Source: Ceratorhiza oryzae-sativae (Eukaryota > Basidiomycota > Agaricomycetes > Cantharellales > Ceratobasidiaceae). From it: DNA of 64,000 nt. Positions 12,140-22,379 of this stretch are shown here, in pieces. The position numbers were made by a program, and so were the translations under genes. Location: NCBI GenBank assembly GCA_030998015.1, contig JARWMV010000232.1, positions 1,426,001-1,490,000 on the forward strand. Reading direction: 5' to 3'. The notes below the pieces were generated by a model. That model was not told the DNA's origin. It searched no databases and saw only the letters and a program-made list of their open reading frames with translations. Numbering within the stretch: the first letter of the stretch is position 1; the number at the start of each line of letters is the position of its first letter.

Positions 12140-14837
12140 ATGATCCCTAGAGAACAACTAGATTCCTTTGCTAGAATACTCATAAACGATAATATATCCT
12201 TATTTGAGTTAATATATGCATACATCACCGAGCTCCAACCAACCGAGGCAATTTTTGTACTACAACGGCAGCTTTATAGCCCTCCGACACTCAATGCACT
12301 CATAAATACACTCCTAAAAATACCGCAAACCGCCTCAACTATGTATCAGATCGCCCACAACGTTGCACTTCGCACCTACGCATGCGAACTCAGTCGCCTA
12401 CTCTCGCCTTCTGCTGGTTTCCAGTTTAATGTGGCGCATGCAAGACCTTCGCAGTTTTCCGAATTTTCGAGTATGAAGATGGCGCGCACCTTCGAAGACC
12501 TCTGTCCGACCGTTTGGAAGCTGTTCGGGGCACTCCTGAATGTCGTTTCGATTGAGAAGGAGGCTACGTTAGCAAACGGGCGAGGGGACTACTTAACAGA
12601 GCTCACATACCGCAATCAGGCTGACAAGCCCTCTCTCCCAATGCCGGACTTGTCTACGGCCGATGCTCTGTCAGATATAGATACGGATATGCCGGACGAA
12701 GACTGGGGGATACACGTAGATGACGACACAGTCGAAGAAGAACAAGCGGGACACAGCGCACCAGTTGGTGATGTTTGGAGTGCAGCTACGGGCGCACCGT
12801 GGCAAAAGGCGCGAGGAAAGGCGCTGCGAAGACAAATGGAGAGGACATATGTTGTAAGTCGCATTGAAACATACTGGTATTTAGATAGTACTCAACTTGT
12901 GCGTGCAGAGACGACTGGCTTTGTTCAATATATGCATGAACAACAGCAATATGCGCTGTAATACCCTACAGGCGGTCGTCGGCATGTTCGCTCATTCCAC
13001 TAACACGTCCGATCGAACAATCGAGTTCCTATCGCATGCAGGATTGAGCATTGCTCCCACATCAATAAATCGAATGGTCGATAGGTTATCCAGCGAGGCG
13101 CGTTTATCATTCAAAGACGACCTTTCCGGCTTGTTAACAGCAATTGGACTTGACAATCTCGAGGTTCGATTCGATTCCGAACAGCCCACTCCTGAAAATC
13201 CGGGTCAGCTAGTTAGCATGACCTCGGCAGCCTTTTTCCCACTTCGCGCTGGAACAGTGAAGGAGGACTTACGGGTTTGCGAAGAACTATGGGCGCGCTC
13301 GCCATTCAACCCGCACCGCTCGTTGCCGCCTGTGGTATTCTCACACGATCGCCTGATGTCGATGATATCGAAGATATCGTTCCCCCCCGACGACGAAATG
13401 AGCATGCACTCTCTATTCGCATGGCACATTCGAGATATCCTACTCAATCCGGACCTTGAAACGATACCGCAGGACCTAAAGGAGTTGTTCCGGAAGGAAA
13501 ACTTAGGCTTACCAGCCCAAAGAAGCTGGATTCCCCATACAAAAACCGCTCAGAAACCCCTACATACGATGAATATCAGTTTATCAACTACACATGGGAG
13601 TGCGACAGCGATGGAGAATATACTCAAACAGGGGGGCGCACTTAGGGAGCAACTAAAGGCTTACATTTTGCTCATGCACGCGGACCTAGGGGCGGGAGAA
13701 AAATACCTTGGTCTGCAGGAGAGCCGGGGGATCGAAGACGATGCGTGGGACCGCCTTCAGTTTATCGTGTTCTTACCTGGCTGGTTCCACATTCGTATAG
13801 CGCTAGCAGATGCAATGCATCGACTTTGGATGCTTCCTGAAAGGTCTCGAGCTGGTCACCCAACACATCCCCACTCGCTGTTTCACCTTTGCACATCACT
13901 ACGACCCAGAGAAATCGGGAAAATCAGTACCAATCCAGGATTCCGACGAACTCACAGCCTGATTCAACACTTGGCGCTCGCAACAATTGCTGACGGATGG
14001 CGGCTCACAGTCAAGCGGATGTATGGGGTCGATTTGACAGAGTGGCGGCCAACGTGGGATCAAGTGGTCGATGTATCGCGCCAGGTAGTCAGCGAGCATG
14101 TCGCTGCCTTATCATATCGTCCTGCTCACCTCTCGGGATTGAATGGCGACATGGTACACGATCAGATTCGATTATTCAACCAAAACGCACTCCTCTATCT
14201 CAGTGTCACTCGGGCCGCTCGATACGGCGACGTCCGACGCGTTCGAGACCTCCTACCCATGTGGGTGTACATCTGGAGGCAGGCCGGAAAGTATAAATAT
14301 GCTCAACACATTACCCGCTTCTTGACGTACCTTGATGGGGGGTGGCCAGCAAAGCTCTCCACAGTTGTCCAACAAAACTGGCTAATCAACCCAACTGGAA
14401 AGATCGATGGCTTTCGAGGAGTTGACTGGGTTATTGAACGGTTTAACTACTTCCAGAAACGTCGGTATTCTGGGTCGGGATCAAACCGGACACCCGAGCA
14501 TCTGAGGAAAGAGTCGGTGCTAATCGAGGAGTATCTGGCCGTCAATGGGATGATGGAGCAAAACTTCTATTTGACGCCACAGACTACATTACATCCACCA
14601 CCTGTGATGAAAACAAGTCTTAATATTGTTCGAAGATATCTAGAGGGCGAAAGAATGGGCTCACATCAAGCAGGACGAGTTTTATCCTCACCTCCAGTCA
14701 ACGCATTCGCAGCTGGAGTCGAAGAGGAGACCGAGGAGCCAGGGAGTCTATGGTCGGCCACCGAAGACGAGATGGGCGCAGAAGAGGGTGACGAAGAGGA
14801 GATGCAGTTGGGAGATTTGGCGGTAGAGGGGTTGTGA
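12140..14837 (+). CDS. DUF6589-type protein of the TIR element (candidate transposase)
   Basis: Two exons, 12140-12853 and 12909-14837, joined at ...RRQMERTYV / RRLALFNICMN, give about 880 residues. The N-terminal 240 residues are helical with an acidic patch (DALSDIDTDMPDEDWGIHVD). The C-terminal half carries the blocks I associate with Pfam DUF6589: LLMHADLGAGEKYLGL, FIVFLPGWFHIRIALADAM, ARYGDVRRVRDLLPMWVYIW, KYKYAQHI, NWLINPTGKIDGFRGVDW, GSGSNRTPEHLRKESVLIEEY and MMEQNFYLTPQTTLHPPPVM. An acidic tail ends GDLAVEGL. I know no proven activity for this family. The invariant HADL and FLPGWFH blocks could belong to an RNase H-like fold, which is speculation. The start codon is 34 bp inside the left repeat, so its promoter must lie in the repeat. 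Its last 172 bp overlap the helicase 3' end. Confidence 0.85.
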
Positions 14838-17196
14838 TGGTTGGCGTTGGTCCGATCAAGTGTTTGGAAACGGTAACAGTTGTCATCTGTGGTTGCTGCA
14901 ATGGCAGGTGTGCGACAAGTGGATTGGGCTGGATGAGGTGCACTCGGATATTGTAGTTGAGGTCCAATTTGTACGTTCGGTTTCGTGTCATGCCTCTGGG
15001 CACATGTACGAACTAGTATATGAAATATTAGCTAGATGGTTGCTAAACCATAGCCAAGACTCACATGTGTGACCAGGCTTTCCACAACCACTACAACTCA
15101 TGATCTTCTTTGACTCGGGCTGAGGGCCATAGCTCCCACAAGCAGACCTAGAAGGTTTTTTAGACGTTGTAAGAGGGGAACGTAAAGGAGTGGGTGGAGG
15201 ATAGGTGTCATGGACAATTTTGAGAACGTCTGTGGCATACTGAGCAAAGTACAACCATTTGAACTCGCGCTGGAAGTCGGATAGAGTTGGAATCAAGCCT
15301 CGGCGAGCCAGATAAACAATGCGATCAATTTGTGTGTCGCCAATGATGCTGATTCCACCGACTAAATGGTTTAAACCCCAGCGAGCCTCCGCAGCCTGAT
15401 CTCGCCAGATACAGAGTGCCTCCCGAAGCCCATGATCGATGCTACTCCAACTTTCCCAGTCCTTTTTTGGGGTTTTAGTCTGGGGACGAGCCCGTGGTGG
15501 CTGTTTGAATTCATCTGCTGCTTCTACAAAATCGCCCAGCGATTTATTGCAGATGTCGCAGCAATCTTCAGGTAGGGGCGGTAGGGGACAACAACGAGTG
15601 CAACAATATTCATCGTCACCCTCTATGTATTGAATCAAGGGTGAGATCCTGAGCATCAACTCATTGCCGTTGTACTCACCTTGAGGAATGTTGGGATTGG
15701 CGAAGTATTGATTCCCAGCTCTACGACGGCAGCCCGACCCTCGTATCTCCGCATTGATGAATGCATCCATGACTGGTTCAATATCGATATTTTTTTTGGC
15801 TTGAGCCTCAGATTGTGGGCTGGTGGGTAGTAGGCTGGGGTCAAGAGGATTACTAGAGGGTGTGTTATCTTGGATTGCAGCTGTACTATAGTTCGGGGCC
15901 TTGGTGCGTCGCTTCTTTTGGGGCCGGATGGATGGCTTGACATCCTCCTCCACATGCCTCTTCTTTCCCTTTGCTATTGATGGCTTCTGTACTGATATAG
16001 TAGGATTGTCGAAATATTTTGGTTCTACTAGTACAACCACCCGTGCGGTTCGCCCATAGCCTCGCGCTGCACGTCCAAGGCGCTGAAAAAGTACACAAAA
16101 TTTTTCAGGTAGCTGATATTGAACTACAAGATCGATATCTGGAATATCTATACCCTGTAATAATGTTCAATCTAATGGACACCGTTTAAATACACAGAAA
16201 ACCCTACCATTCCGGCCACATCTGTGCATACTACTCCATAGTATTCTCCATTTCTCAGTTTTTCCATTGCACGCTCATTGAACCCACTCGACATTTCTGC
16301 GTGTACCCAAACAACTCGGTCTCGAAGCTCCGGAGGAAGCCGAGCTTGAAGAAAGCGACCAGCGCGTTCACATTGCTTCTTGGTGTGCATAAATAGCATG
16401 AATTTTGGCGGAGGGGGTGAGTTAACGGTCAGGCCGAGCGGTATAAGAAACGCAATGTCGTGGAGAGACTTGAGTGTGTGTTTCATCTTTCGGACAATCG
16501 GGGCAAGGTTACGACGGTCGTTTGAGCGCCGTACAACCTTAACACTGTATAGACCTAGTAGTCGTTTAAGTTCCGAAACCATCAGAGGTGTGAGAGTGGC
16601 TGAGAGAGCAAGGAAGGTTGCATTCGACAACATCGCAGGGAGGAAGCATAGCCGACGATAAGCAGGTCGAAAATCACCCCACTCTAGCACACAATGTGCC
16701 TCATCAAAAACCACTCGAGTGACACGATTCCGAAACTGGGGACAGTTCCAAAGGTATTTCCGGAACCGTATGTCTTCATCAATATACTCTGGGGAAGTAA
16801 TCACAAGCTGATATTCCCCACGAGCAATATCCTAGGGACAGGTCAGACAATACGTTGGTTCATTTGTATCATAAATACCTTAAAGAGTTGGTCAGAAGTT
16901 GTCTTCCTTGTTAAATTTACAGCTCGAATGCCAAGTTTTTCCAGGCCCGGATGAGATGCATGCTGACCGCCAAGGAGCTGGAGTGGACTGATTAAAAGAC
17001 AAATACCAGTCGGTTGTTCCCAGATAAACGGCATCAAAAACGAAAGCGATTTTCCCGACCCTGTTGGGGACACCAAGACTGAGTGTTGACGCCGGAGCTG
17101 TAGATCGCATATGTGGGTTTGGAATTTGCATGGTCGGACACCAAAGACAGACTCGGTTTTGATAGCAATCGCAGGTAAAGAGACAGGTTGAGACAT
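14666..17196 (-). CDS. RecQ-like DEAH helicase with C-terminal zinc knuckle, encoded by the TIR element
   Basis: Five exons were inferred: 17196-16879, 16831-16208, 16154 to about 15680, then to 15065, and 15012-14666. The helicase core shows FGVRPCKFQTHICDLQLRRQ (RecQ motif 0), Walker A SPTGSGKS, ISPLQLLGGQ, VVFDEAHCVLEWG (motif II, DEAH), LALSATLTP, WVHAEMS, CTDVAGMGIDIPDID and FQRLGRAARG (motif VI). A basic linker (KGKKRHVEEDVKPSIRPQKKRR) precedes a Cys cluster (CCTRCC..CCDICNK). Splicing out 15013-15064 creates CSGCGKPGHTFRTC, a perfect CX2CX4HX4C knuckle; without splicing the last Cys is lost and the protein stops sooner. The Ser/Pro/Thr tail ends at a TGA at 14666-14668, so the gene overlaps its convergent partner. 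It likely unwinds DNA during transposition (inference). Confidence 0.87.
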
Positions 17197-17275
17197 ATTA
17201 TTGAATAAAGTTAGCCACACAAGATAAGTTACTAGCTAGAGCATAGAAAAAAGTGACGGGAGAATGACGGTGAGA

Positions 17276-17451
17276 TCACATGCAATGTGCGAATGTGACC
17301 CCGATGATCACGAAGGGGTGACATAGAGGGGCTGCGATCGGTCAAACGAAACTAAGCGCCGAAGAATGGTGCCAGTCGTTCGAGCACGTAGTGCTCACAT
17401 AAGTTTAAAGAAAGCACGTGACGTGCGAGAACAAAACTGGGAAGGAGTCTA
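17276..17451 (-). repeat. Right terminal inverted repeat (176 bp)
   Basis: Mirror copy of 11932-12106, with one extra G. The host gene paralog B now reads from 17452 into this repeat and stops at TAA 17405-17407. Confidence 0.95.
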
Positions 17452-18888
17452 TCCGGGTGTGGCCAGTCGGCCGAGGATACTGACTCATGGCGCTGTTTGG
17501 CTGTGTAGAAGGAAACGGGGCTGCATCGCTGGAAAATGAATCGCAGATTAGATGGGTATGTGCAGAAGTTGCTAGACGGTGTACCTTGGATCGTATGGCT
17601 TGTAGCCGGGTCCAGACATGGTACTGCCGTGGGGCATGTTCGGCTGATACTGGCCCGTCATAGGAGCCACAGGCAGGCTATAACCACCCCGGTCATATTG
17701 GTCCTCCTTGACGGGGCGCTTGTTCGACTTGCGTACAACGATGAACGCAATGAGAGCGAGCAAGGCTAGTCCCAAAATACCTCCCAGAACTCCACCCACG
17801 ATCGCACCAGTATTGCTTCCAGAGCTGGACTTGGAGGGGGCTGCAGTTGCGGATGAGCTCTGGACATGACGGGTTGTCGTCCCGCTGGCAGGCACGGCCG
17901 CCCCGGTGGAAGTAGCAGTAAAAGGCGCCAATGATTCGGGGCCTATAGGCAGAAACTATTAGTCATCACTCATCAAGCAGAACAAATGAACAGACCGGAT
18001 TGCTGTTGGGCTGATGCAACAAAGGCACGACTAAGTTCCCCCATCACGAATTCAGGAAGGTCGACACACCTATCTCAGCATTGAAAACACCGGTGCCTGT
18101 AAAATCATAGTACGCCCAATGGGGAATTGCGATACCGACGGGAACGACTTCCGGGTAGCTCCCAACGTTGATGACTGATTGGGAACAGTTTCCGATCCAC
18201 TGCGACCATCTGTAAAGTCAAGTGAGCTGAGCACACGCAGAATGGCCCCAGATACTGGACGTACGTTCCGGACGGACCGCCTTGACATCTTTTTTAGGAG
18301 TGGGTCAACACTTCATATGAAAAAATAGACGCTTTCAAACTCACAGGGAACATGCTGACAGTAGATTCCACTGCACGCTATTACATCTTTCGGGAAAAGG
18401 ATCAAGCGTCAGACAAGGATGACATGCGGTAGATGTTGAACACGTACCGACAAACACTCGCGTATACGCCTGAAGGAGGCGAATACTGTGACTTTTGGTC
18501 AAAGGGTGATCGAGGCTAGAACAGGTTAGAAACGTACCGGACCTGCAGTCCCAATTTCAGGAACCAACCAGTCTGGAGTATCCCAGTAAGTGACAGCTGA
18601 AAGGCGTCAAAGTAACCCACTGTTGTCACTGGTGCATTGGGCGGAAAGATAAGCGGACACCAAGCAAGGTGATTGGTTCAGCGAATTGAAGGACTAGTAT
18701 ATTTAGGCAACCAAAACAATTGAGAGAACCGATGGTGCTGACCCATAATTGATCGACACAAGTTACATTGGTCCTCTAGTTCGAGATGAGCAAACGCTGA
18801 TCGGCGTTCGAACATCAAATCTCACCGGGGTGGCTCGAACTTGAAGAACAGCCAGAGCCATGATAACCAGTGATCCCGCGGAGAGCAT
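17405..18888 (-). CDS. Secreted-ectodomain single-pass membrane protein (paralog B), last exon interrupted by the transposon
   Basis: The plan is the same as for paralog A. A signal peptide (MLSAGSLVIMALAVLQVRATP) is followed by RTNVTCVDQLW, SFNSLNQSPCLVSAYLSAQC and further Cys-rich exons. The stalk is TTRHVQSSSATAAPSKSSSG, the membrane helix is GAIVGGVLGGILGLALLALIAFIVV and the stop-transfer is RKSNKRP. The tail reaches SGPGYKPYDP. An intron at 17529-17584 (56 nt) joins YDPS to DAAPFPSTQPNSAMSQYPRP; without splicing the frame ends as YTV-stop at 17572. The original exon ran on into 11874-11931. The element insertion replaces the last ~16 residues with about 16 residues read from its terminal repeat (stop at 17405). 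Ectodomain and helix are intact, so the protein may still work. Confidence 0.8.
17452..17459. repeat. Right 8-bp target site duplication TCCGGGTG
   Basis: Perfect copy of 11924-11931, abutting the right repeat. Confidence 0.93.
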
Positions 18889-19558
18889 GGTGGAGGGGGT
18901 GACAGCGACTTGGGGATGTCAAAGTGCCCATTTTTGAGATTCTGCCGCGTTGAATCTGTCCTCGGCAACTTGCAGCCTCGGGAATCCCTGGATCGAACCA
19001 CTTCTGTCGCATTTCACCTTATTCATGATTCGCCATACTTGTCATGTGGTTCCGCCACCCCAGGTAAACATCTAGTCGGAAAGTTCTCTGTTGCCCGATG
19101 GAGTTATGCGCCATTTCCACGAAGGTCTACTAGGAACAGGGAGTTACTGATTTCGCCTAAAATCGATCTATTATTCCTCAGCCTCAGAGGGTGCACACAG
19201 TTATCCTCCCTCCGAGATCGGCGAAGCCGTGCAGACAAGTACCAATTTCTGGCCAATAATACAAGGCTGGGGTCCAGGCTCATAGTGGCTTGGTCTATCA
19301 AGTGGCGGCATAATCGAGCCGTTATTCATCGAAGCATAATTAGCGACGCGAACCAACGGCCTCGGAATAAACAAAACCCGCACAGTCATGTACACGTGAC
19401 CTCTCGGCGGTAGAATGTTATGTGCACAACGGACAAAACCAGAAGTTGCATTGATGTATTAGTGGATGATTTCATGAGAGAAAGCAGGTGCATATTATCA
19501 GAAACTGAAACATAAATCCGAGGCGGGTCAATGTACTACAATGCAAAATACACGGTCT
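18889..19558. other. Intergenic region, no gene recognised
   Basis: Upstream region of paralog B and 3' flank of the oxysterol-binding gene. Short open frames exist on both strands but none shows a known motif or intron-consistent coding pattern. Confidence 0.5.
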
Positions 19559-21704
19559 TTATGCCGAGGTTGAGCTTATAGCACCAGGGCTTCTAGACGA
19601 CCCAGGTTGGGCAGATGTGCCCTTTGAGCGAGGAGGCGTTGTAGGTTGTGCGGCCACGGGGGTTCCTGTGTTTTTTGCCCAAATCCAGCTTTCGACATAC
19701 CGCACGGCTGCATCTGGGTCAGACGGTATGCCATCGCCACTGGAGAGTAGTCAATATGGGACTTGCAGATAGGTCAACTGCGATGTCTCACAGAATTTTG
19801 GGGACCCATTGCCCCTGCTTGTTCACCTCGAAGAAGCGTGGAACGTGTTTAATTCGACTTTCTTCCCGCTTGCGGGCAGCTTCACGTTGCGCGTTTTCCA
19901 CCTCGGCTTTAGCGTCCGTCGCAGCATCCATGTCTTTATGATAAATGGCGTCCGTTAATTTGGTCCATAGCCTTAAGTCTCTAGGTTAATCCACCAGAAA
20001 CGTTTCATTATTGTAAGACTTACCTTTGGGACTCGTTGGGCTCCTGCTCTTCCTCGGGGAACACGAACTTTTCGACGATATTTTCTTGGGCTGCATCGAA
20101 TAACACTTTCTTCTCTCCGGTCTACCAGAAACGAATCAGGAGTGAGATAGCACAGGGGTACAGTAACAGGATGCCTCACTTTAATCGACTTGTACTCCAT
20201 AGCCGAGCTCCAAAACCCGGAGACCTCGGCAATATCTGCGTTGTTACGTTTGACTTTGCCCGCAACCGCGTTGTACGATCCCGAGAAGAAACCCTAAACG
20301 CAACCGTTCTTAGCATCGGCCAAAGAATATGGCTGGTACTAATGGAATGAGACGGCAAGGCAGCAAATTGGTGGCCGTGGGGCAGCGATAGAAAAGGCTT
20401 ATCGGCTCGTCTATTGGTTCGTCCGCACCGTTTCCGTAAATCCAACTCATATCCCCACCCCAAACGTGCGTGGCTTGTGGGTATATATATATAAACTCTA
20501 AACTAGAACGAACCTTTGTCTTGAACTCGACGTCACAGACCATGTTCGTCTGTTCACATTTCACCGCACACATATCACCCAGCTCCAGCACCATTCGCCC
20601 GAATAGGATACCCCTGATTGTCCAATGAATGCAGTCAATAAATTGAATCAAACACCAGTCCAACAGCGTTTCGGGGGTTCCCATCACCCACCACACGTTT
20701 GTGATATCGAGAAGAATCGACTCCAAACTTACCTCGCATACATATTAGGCATCGAGATTACATATTCCCCATCCTCCGGTTTGCCCATCAACAGCACCCG
20801 ATTCTCACCCTCCATCAAGGTCATAACGCTATTTCCGAGGAACTTGGACTTGGGCCTCAGCTCGCCCACAATCCTAACCTGATTGCACAGGAATGCCGAG
20901 TGTCAGAGCGCTAGCTACACATGTGGCTGGACGTAAAAACGGCTCGCCTTGTTGGCAGGCGAAATATAGAAATACGCGGAGATAGGTGGGTGATGTGAAA
21001 CTTGTTCTGCAATATAAAATGCTTGGGTGCCATCGGGGTAGTCATACCGGCATCGGAAGAATTCGCCCAACACTGGGTTGTAGCTGGATGAAACAGCGTG
21101 GTGAAGTAAGACACGGGCGTTGGGCAATTTCAGCTACTCGCGTACTGGGCTGCAAAACCAGTATGCCTTACGGTTTCTTTACGCCCTTTGGTTTAATGTG
21201 CCATCCCGAGAGGTAGTACCGGAGCACCCTCATGAATCGTTCCTCTGGAGATGGGTCATTTTCGGCTCTACAAGTATAGTTAGCCGACAGTGCAATGCTC
21301 CACGAACCCCAACCCGTTGTGCTTACCCGAAAATTAGATCTGGGTGGCTCATAAAATCGGTTATACGCTCCAGCATGCTCCGAGGCTCAAGAACAAAAGT
21401 CGGGAACGCCACTCGCTGCAGGTCCATGCCAATGCTGAACGCCACTATGAGCTACCGATTACACTCGATGGGGGCCACTGACCGGAGCTGTGAGATAATA
21501 GACATGACGATCGAGCCCTCTTTTTCATCACTGCTCCGACGACATCAAGATTCAGCTAAACCGCGTAAATCCAGAAGAAACATACAGGACAGAAGTATCA
21601 TCTGGGTCGCTACCCTCTGGTGCTCGATCTTGTTCGTTGGCACCGGAAACCCGCTTGCGCACGTTGTTGGCACCGCCCTGTAGCCCACTGAGAAGACCCA
21701 TCAT
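19559..21704 (-). CDS. Oxysterol-binding protein family lipid transfer protein (OSH type)
   Basis: This is a multi-exon OSBP-related domain protein without a visible PH or ankyrin domain, so it is a short form like yeast Kes1/Osh4-Osh7. The N-terminus is [21 protein letters not shown], then [16 protein letters not shown] / [20 protein letters not shown] after splicing. The family fingerprint follows: [17 protein letters not shown] and [14 protein letters not shown], whose double His binds phosphoinositide. Next come [33 protein letters not shown] and [22 protein letters not shown] charged helix ([20 protein letters not shown] type) and a Ser/Pro-rich tail end [17 protein letters not shown]. 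It should move sterol or phosphatidylserine against PI4P at membrane contacts. Spans of non-coding sequence fit short introns. Confidence 0.9.
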
Positions 21705-22379
21705 GATAAGAATATATACAAGCGGCGGAGAGTGGTCGAGTGTGAGCTAGGGATACTCTGAATGATGGTGGTCCAGATCAAGAGGCGCCGAATGATATAG
21801 CACGGTATGACGAGCGCGGTCGGCGCGTTTCAGGAGATGGATATGGGCATTATATCATCCCAGCATCATAAGGTCAACATAAACAAACCCAAATATGTCA
21901 ACTGGCCCCAACCACTTCGTTGCCGCTTTCTTATATGATTGTAGCAGTAAAGCTACCCCTTTGGGCCTCCCAGCTCGCCACAATATCGCTGTTGGCAAGT
22001 CAAGTGGTCCTGAAGCGCTCACCCGACCAGCCGCCCACCAGCCGCACAGGAGAGACTTCGGAGGGGCATGCCTCATCGGGATTAGGTCCTCGATTTTCCG
22101 TGAAAGCAGCTCTACCGGTTTTTTCGTCTCGGAAAATATTGTCCGAGCCAAGCCCGAATCTTGCGAAATCGATAAACCCCAAATGTGGATCATGGGCACT
22201 CACATTTGGTCCTGTTTGGTCCGAGTCCTGAATAGGGGTTCCTGACGCATATATAGCTTGGACCAACTGGGTTTGACCCCTTGTTTCCTTCCACGTTTGT
22301 GCTTGACTTTGATTTAAATTTTTGCTGAATTTTTTTCCGATATAAACACCGCGACATCACTTATCGAAACATCGTAAAG
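21705..22379. other. Divergent intergenic region
   Basis: It lies between the starts of the oxysterol-binding gene (-) and the coiled-coil gene (+). A CATATATAG at about 22248-22256 is a weak TATA candidate, roughly 125 bp before the + start. Open frames occur on both strands at 21855-22245, but no motif supports a gene. Confidence 0.45.

Larger units (their letters stand above)
11932..17451. mobile_element. Complete 5,520-bp TIR element carrying a DUF6589-type gene and a RecQ-like helicase
   Basis: The ends are TAGACTCC...GGAGTCTA. The inverted repeats are 11932-12106 and 17276-17451, identical except for one G gained or lost. Perfect 8-bp direct repeats TCCGGGTG flank the element. Inside are two convergent genes, each starting 35-80 bp inward of a repeat, with overlapping 3' ends. 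The insertion split the last exon of paralog B, and excising it restores that gene's ending. Near-identity of the repeats and the perfect duplication indicate a young insertion. An 8-bp duplication is shared by hAT, P and KDZ elements, but no such transposase was recognised. The classification is therefore open, and the DUF6589 protein is the candidate transposase. Confidence 0.93.

Noticed and set aside
11932..17451. Classification of the element as hAT or KDZ because of the 8-bp duplication
   Set aside because: No hAT dimerisation block, KDZ Cys clusters or other known transposase motif was seen in either gene. Duplication length alone is not enough.
11932..17451. Helitron, because of the helicase
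   Set aside because: The element has long inverted repeats and a target duplication. The helicase is RecQ-like rather than Pif1-like, and no Rep/HUH motif was seen.
18910..19413. A 167-codon plus-strand open frame upstream of paralog B
   Set aside because: No motif, unusual composition and no splice-consistent extension; treated as chance.
21855..22245. Overlapping open frames on both strands (103-116 codons)
   Set aside because: Located in a divergent promoter and lacking recognisable domains; neither strand is preferred.
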